48,714 nt of DNA from an uncultured Acetatifactor sp. (GTDB lineage Bacteria; Bacillota; Clostridia; Lachnospirales; Lachnospiraceae), in contig CANQOL010000023.1 of the NCBI GenBank assembly GCA_947625475.1, positions 1-48,714 of the forward strand. The letters are read 5' to 3'. Below the pieces are notes generated by a model, which ran no database searches, was not told the origin of the DNA, and saw nothing but the letters and a program-made list of their open reading frames with translations. Of this stretch, positions 45,609 to 48,714 are shown in pieces. Positions within the stretch are counted from its first letter, which is position 1. Each line of letters opens with the position of its first letter. A program made the translations under genes and the position numbers.

Positions 45609-46538
45609 GTGATCATAAATATTCAGGATGACATTCTGAAAATACAGGCATTGGGTCTGCTTGACAGAATGTTGACGGATAAAACAACAAAAAAGCATAT
45701 CATGTGGGCGACGGATGCCTATGATGCTCTGGGTATGAAATATGAGAGGAATGACGAGATTACATCGGATCTGATAACAGGGCATCATGCCAGTGTGATA
45801 AAAACCCGCGCACGTAAAGCGATGGAGCAGCAGACGGAGCGGACAAGGCAACATGCAGAGGTATTTACGCCATTGTGGGTTTGCAAAAAAATGAATGATT
45901 ATGCGGATGAGATTTGGTTTGGCACAAAAGATGTATTTTTTAAAGATGGGAAGCCTACGGAGAAAATTGAATTTCAGGGAAAAGACGACTGGAAGAAATA
46001 TGTAGATTCCAAAAGGTTAGAGATCACTTGTGGAGAGGCTCCTTATCTGGTCAGCCGATATGATGTCGAGACGGGAGAAATGATACCGATCCCGGATCGA
46101 ATCGGCATATTGGATCGTAAGCTGCGCGTGGTGAATGAAAATGCGGATACCGAAAAGCTGTGGCTTGAGTGGGCGGTCAGAGCGTTTCAGGCTACTTATG
46201 GATATGAATTTCAAGGCGATAATCTGTTGATTGCCCGCGTGAATTTGTTGATGACATTTGAGGAATATGTGCAGGAGCGGTGGCAGAGAAAACCGAACAT
46301 TGATGAGTATCGAAAGATTGCCAATATCATTGTGTGGAATATCTGGCAGATGGATGGTCTGACTGGAACCGTCCCGTATGGAACGGCGGAGGAAGCATAC
46401 CACCAGATGGACTTAATGGAATTATTAGGATTGGATGAAAAGGACAAGGAAGAAAATAAACAACCACGTTGCCGGATCTTTGACTGGCGTGGAAGTGATT
46501 CAAGCGTAGAGTTTTTATCATTGCAGAGAAAGGACTAA
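45609..46538 (+). CDS. DNA methyltransferase part 1 (SAM-binding half, no NPPY)
   Basis: A 309-residue protein. HAEVFTPLWVCKKM (from residue 82) is the motif X/N-terminal signature of Eco57I-like N6-adenine methyltransferases. LEITCGEAPYLVSRYDV (about 137-153) stands in the motif I (SAM-binding) position. The expected NPPY motif is absent and lies at the start of the next gene. GTG 45609 starts it, with AAAGGGG 9 bases upstream. The pair is 4 bases apart and in different frames. Alone it should be inactive; a two-subunit enzyme is inferred. It is more AT-rich than the host core. Confidence 0.85.
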   Translation: MIINIQDDILKIQALGLLDRMLTDKTTKKHIMWATDAYDALGMKYERNDEITSDLITGHHASVIKTRARKAMEQQTERTRQHAEVFTPLWVCKKMNDYADEIWFGTKDVFFKDGKPTEKIEFQGKDDWKKYVDSKRLEITCGEAPYLVSRYDVETGEMIPIPDRIGILDRKLRVVNENADTEKLWLEWAVRAFQATYGYEFQGDNLLIARVNLLMTFEEYVQERWQRKPNIDEYRKIANIIVWNIWQMDGLTGTVPYGTAEEAYHQMDLMELLGLDEKDKEENKQPRCRIFDWRGSDSSVEFLSLQRKD

Positions 46539-46542
46539 TGCT

Positions 46543-47583
46543 ATGAAATTTGATTTTATTATTGGGAATCCACCGTATCAGGACGAGTCAAACGGCGAAA
46601 TGCGAAATTATGCGCCACCTATCTATAATTTATTTATGGATGAAGCATATAAAATTGCAGACGCGGTAGAATTAATTCATCCAGCAAGATTCCTTTTTGA
46701 TGCAGGCTCTACTCCTAAATCTTGGAATGAAAAAATGTTACAGGATGAACATTTTAAAGTCATTCATTATGAGCCAGATAGTAATAATATTTTTCCAGCA
46801 TTATCTACGCCAATCAAAGGCGGCATAGCTATAACTTATAGAAATAAAAATGAAAATTTTGGAGCTATTCAAGCATTTGCACAGTATGTGGAAGTAAATA
46901 CAGTATCACATAAAGTTATAAATCATAATAATTTTAAGAGCTTGAGTGATATTGTTTATTCAAGGACTTCATATCGGTTGACAGATGTTATGCATAAAGA
47001 AAATCCAGATGCTTTATCAAAGTTGAGCAATGGACATGCATATGATATGTCTTCTAATATTTTTCAAAGGTTGCCAGAAATATTTTTTGACTGTAAGCCT
47101 GATGATGGAAAAGAGTATATCCGAATTTTAGGGCGTGATAATAATGAGCGGGTATATAAGTATATTCGTAGGGATTATGTGAATAATGTAGAAAATTTAA
47201 ATGCGTACAAATTATATGTTGCACAGGCAAATGGCAGCGGTGCATTTGGGGAAGCATTGAGTCAGCCGATTATTGGAGAACCGGAAATAGGTGCGACGGA
47301 GACATTTATCAGTATTGGAAATTTTCAGACGAAATCGGAGGCAGAAGCATTAGAAAAATATGTTAAAACAAAATTTGCTAGAACTCTATTGAGTATATTA
47401 AAAGTAACACAAAATGGAAATAAGCCAGTCTGGAAAATGATACCAATACAAGACTTTACATCATCTTCCGACATTGACTGGTCAAAGTCCGTCAAAGAAA
47501 TTGACAGGCAGCTTTATGCGAAATATGGTTTGGATGAGAATGAGATCAATTTCATTGAATCACATGTAAAGGAGATGGAATAA
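46543..47583 (+). CDS. DNA methyltransferase part 2 (NPPY catalytic half, Eco57I-like)
   Basis: A 346-residue protein that begins MKFDFIIGNPPYQ, so the catalytic motif IV (N9-P-P-Y12) is at the very start, completed by ELIHPARFLFDAG and NKPVWKMIPIQDF. The C-terminal half is probably the target recognition part. It would methylate adenine once joined by the SAM-binding half encoded just before. ATG 46543 follows AAAGGA. It is the most AT-rich gene of the window, which points to foreign origin. The next gene starts right after the stop (1 base between). Confidence 0.88.
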   Translation: MKFDFIIGNPPYQDESNGEMRNYAPPIYNLFMDEAYKIADAVELIHPARFLFDAGSTPKSWNEKMLQDEHFKVIHYEPDSNNIFPALSTPIKGGIAITYRNKNENFGAIQAFAQYVEVNTVSHKVINHNNFKSLSDIVYSRTSYRLTDVMHKENPDALSKLSNGHAYDMSSNIFQRLPEIFFDCKPDDGKEYIRILGRDNNERVYKYIRRDYVNNVENLNAYKLYVAQANGSGAFGEALSQPIIGEPEIGATETFISIGNFQTKSEAEALEKYVKTKFARTLLSILKVTQNGNKPVWKMIPIQDFTSSSDIDWSKSVKEIDRQLYAKYGLDENEINFIESHVKEME

Positions 47584-47584
47584 G

Positions 47585-48714
47585 ATGAGCAATACACCAA
47601 AGATTCAGTCTTTTACCCATGTGGTTCCGATGATTTATGCCTACAATACGCCGGGTGTAACCTATCATGATGGCTGGACAAAGATTGGCTATACGGAGAA
47701 ACAGTCGGTTTCCCAAAGGCTGAACCAACAGACGCATACTGCCGGTATTAAGTGGGTGCTGGCATGGCAGGATAATGCTATGTATAAGGACGGTTCGGGC
47801 GAATACTTCACAGACAGGGATTTTCACACATTTTTAGAGTCGGATCTGGATGTGGAGCGGGCGCCTGGAACGGAATGGTTCCATGTGGACGCAAAGGCAT
47901 CTCAGGAGTATTTCAATACCTTTTCCAGACGGGAAAGGATAGAGAAAAATGAAGAAAAGAGTACATATGCTTTGCGAAAAGAGCAGCAGGAAGCTGTTGA
48001 TATGACAAAGCAATATTTTGAAAATGGCGGAACGGAATTTCTGTGGAATGCGAAACCGAGATTTGGAAAAACGCTGGCGTCTTATGATCTTGTGTGCCAG
48101 ATGGGATTTTCTAAAGTGTTGATTGTTACCAACAGACCGAGTATCGCCAATTCTTGGGCGGATGATTTTCGGAAATTCATCGGCTGGAGAGACGAACTGT
48201 GCTTTGTCTCTGATACGGATGCATTGAATGGGAAATCTGGCGTTATGTCAAGAAATGAATACACGAAAGCGATGCTGATAAGGAATGAAGAAGAACAGAA
48301 AGGCATGGTCGCTTTTGAATCCCTGCAGGGATTGAAAGGTTCGGTTTACTTTGGAGGAGAGTATGACAAGTTAAAGTGGATAAGTGAACTGGAATTTGAT
48401 CTGTTGATTGTGGACGAAGCGCAGGAAGGCGTTGACACGATGCGCACAGACAGGGCGTTTCGCAATATTTCCAGAAAGCATACTCTATATCTGTCCGGAA
48501 CGCCGTTTAAGGCACTGGCAAGTGAACAGTTTGCGGAGGATCAGATTTTTAACTGGTCTTATGCAGACGAGCAGGATGCGAAAGAAAAATGGAACAGCGA
48601 GGACTACAATCCCTATGAAGCGCTGCCCAGGCTTGCTATGTATACCTACCAATTATCCAATATGATCTATGACCGGATTGAAAAGGGCATGGAACTTCCG
48701 GAGAGTGAGGAAAG
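47585..48714 (+). CDS. GIY-YIG nuclease/SF2 helicase fusion, restriction-type subunit, 3' end missing
   Basis: The frame is open to the window edge (376 residues seen). A GIY-YIG-like domain occupies residues 13-100: MIYAYNTP, TKIGYT, R45 and E97 fit the catalytic pattern. An SF2 helicase follows: Q-like ALRKEQQEAV, Walker A R-FGKT (161-163), DEAQ at 277-280 and SGTPF from 304. Such fusions occur with Eco57I-like methylases in restriction systems, where the helicase translocates and the nuclease cuts. ATG 47585 comes 1 base after the previous stop. C-terminal helicase motifs lie outside the window. Foreign, AT-rich. Confidence 0.88.
   Translation, partial: MSNTPKIQSFTHVVPMIYAYNTPGVTYHDGWTKIGYTEKQSVSQRLNQQTHTAGIKWVLAWQDNAMYKDGSGEYFTDRDFHTFLESDLDVERAPGTEWFHVDAKASQEYFNTFSRRERIEKNEEKSTYALRKEQQEAVDMTKQYFENGGTEFLWNAKPRFGKTLASYDLVCQMGFSKVLIVTNRPSIANSWADDFRKFIGWRDELCFVSDTDALNGKSGVMSRNEYTKAMLIRNEEEQKGMVAFESLQGLKGSVYFGGEYDKLKWISELEFDLLIVDEAQEGVDTMRTDRAFRNISRKHTLYLSGTPFKALASEQFAEDQIFNWSYADEQDAKEKWNSEDYNPYEALPRLAMYTYQLSNMIYDRIEKGMELPESEE

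Larger units (their letters stand above)
36979..48714 (+). mobile_element. Integrated mobilizable element (IME-like), left part
   Basis: Between the tuf terminator and the window edge all genes are accessory: DUF6076-like protein, excisionase, tyrosine integrase, CHC2 primase-like protein, VirE-like helicase, ParM, ParR-like protein, MobV relaxase, TnpV and a restriction-type cargo. It has a relaxase but no visible conjugation channel, so it is probably mobilised by helper elements. Base composition falls from the GC-rich ribosomal genes to AT-rich cargo. The left end is placed between 36979 and 37056; the right end is outside, so the size and attachment sites are unknown. Confidence 0.85.

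Overview
The window looks like a chromosomal segment of a GC-rich gut-type Lachnospiraceae bacterium (Clostridia, Bacillota). This rests on the rpmG-secE-nusG-rplK-rplA and rplJ-rplL-rpoB-rpoC order, a six-cysteine SCIFF peptide with its radical SAM maturase, strong Shine-Dalgarno sites, an L10 leader, and a MobV/TnpV-type mobilizable element. The species assignment is inference; no rRNA or tRNA gene and no CRISPR array was seen.

Layout. 1-531: 3' end of a PD-(D/E)XK transposase-like nuclease. 794-6640: a giant LPXTG-anchored surface protein with SpaA/Cna_B-like repeats and a G9 tract near its start. 6774-16137: rpmG, secE, nusG, rplK, rplA, followed by an unusual insertion of scfA, scfB, secDF, recJ and a PfkB sugar kinase. 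16231-25322: L10 leader, rplJ, rplL, a perfect palindromic terminator, a new promoter, rpoB and rpoC, ending in a bidirectional terminator. 25446-28300 (minus strand): a five-gene operon with a GspF-like platform protein and four small single-span proteins, some resembling pseudopilins. 28460-30616 (minus strand): an ECF sigma factor, a membrane protein in the anti-sigma position, and a transglutaminase-like lipoprotein. 30828-32140: a small membrane protein and rfbD. 32191-36923: rpsL, rpsG, fusA, tuf with their own promoters.

36979-48714: an integrated mobilizable element that runs off the right edge. It carries a DUF6076-like zinc-finger protein, excisionase, tyrosine integrase, a CHC2 primase-like protein, a VirE-like helicase, an iteron cluster, ParM, a ParR-like protein, an oriT-like region, a MobV relaxase, TnpV, and an AT-richer cargo: a DNA methyltransferase split over two genes plus a GIY-YIG/SF2-helicase fusion (incomplete). 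The cargo reads as a three-gene restriction-type defence module.

How the genes work together. The core encodes transcription and translation machinery (RNA polymerase beta and beta', NusG, ribosomal proteins, EF-G, EF-Tu) and protein export (SecE, SecDF), interleaved with a peptide-modification pair (scfA/scfB). The accessory parts concern the cell surface (LPXTG protein, pilin-like operon, lipoprotein, rhamnose pathway enzyme) and DNA mobility and defence. The points most worth a second look are the G9 tract in the surface protein gene, the atypical pilin-like operon, the ParM/ParR plus iteron system on an integrated element, and the split methyltransferase with its nuclease-helicase partner.
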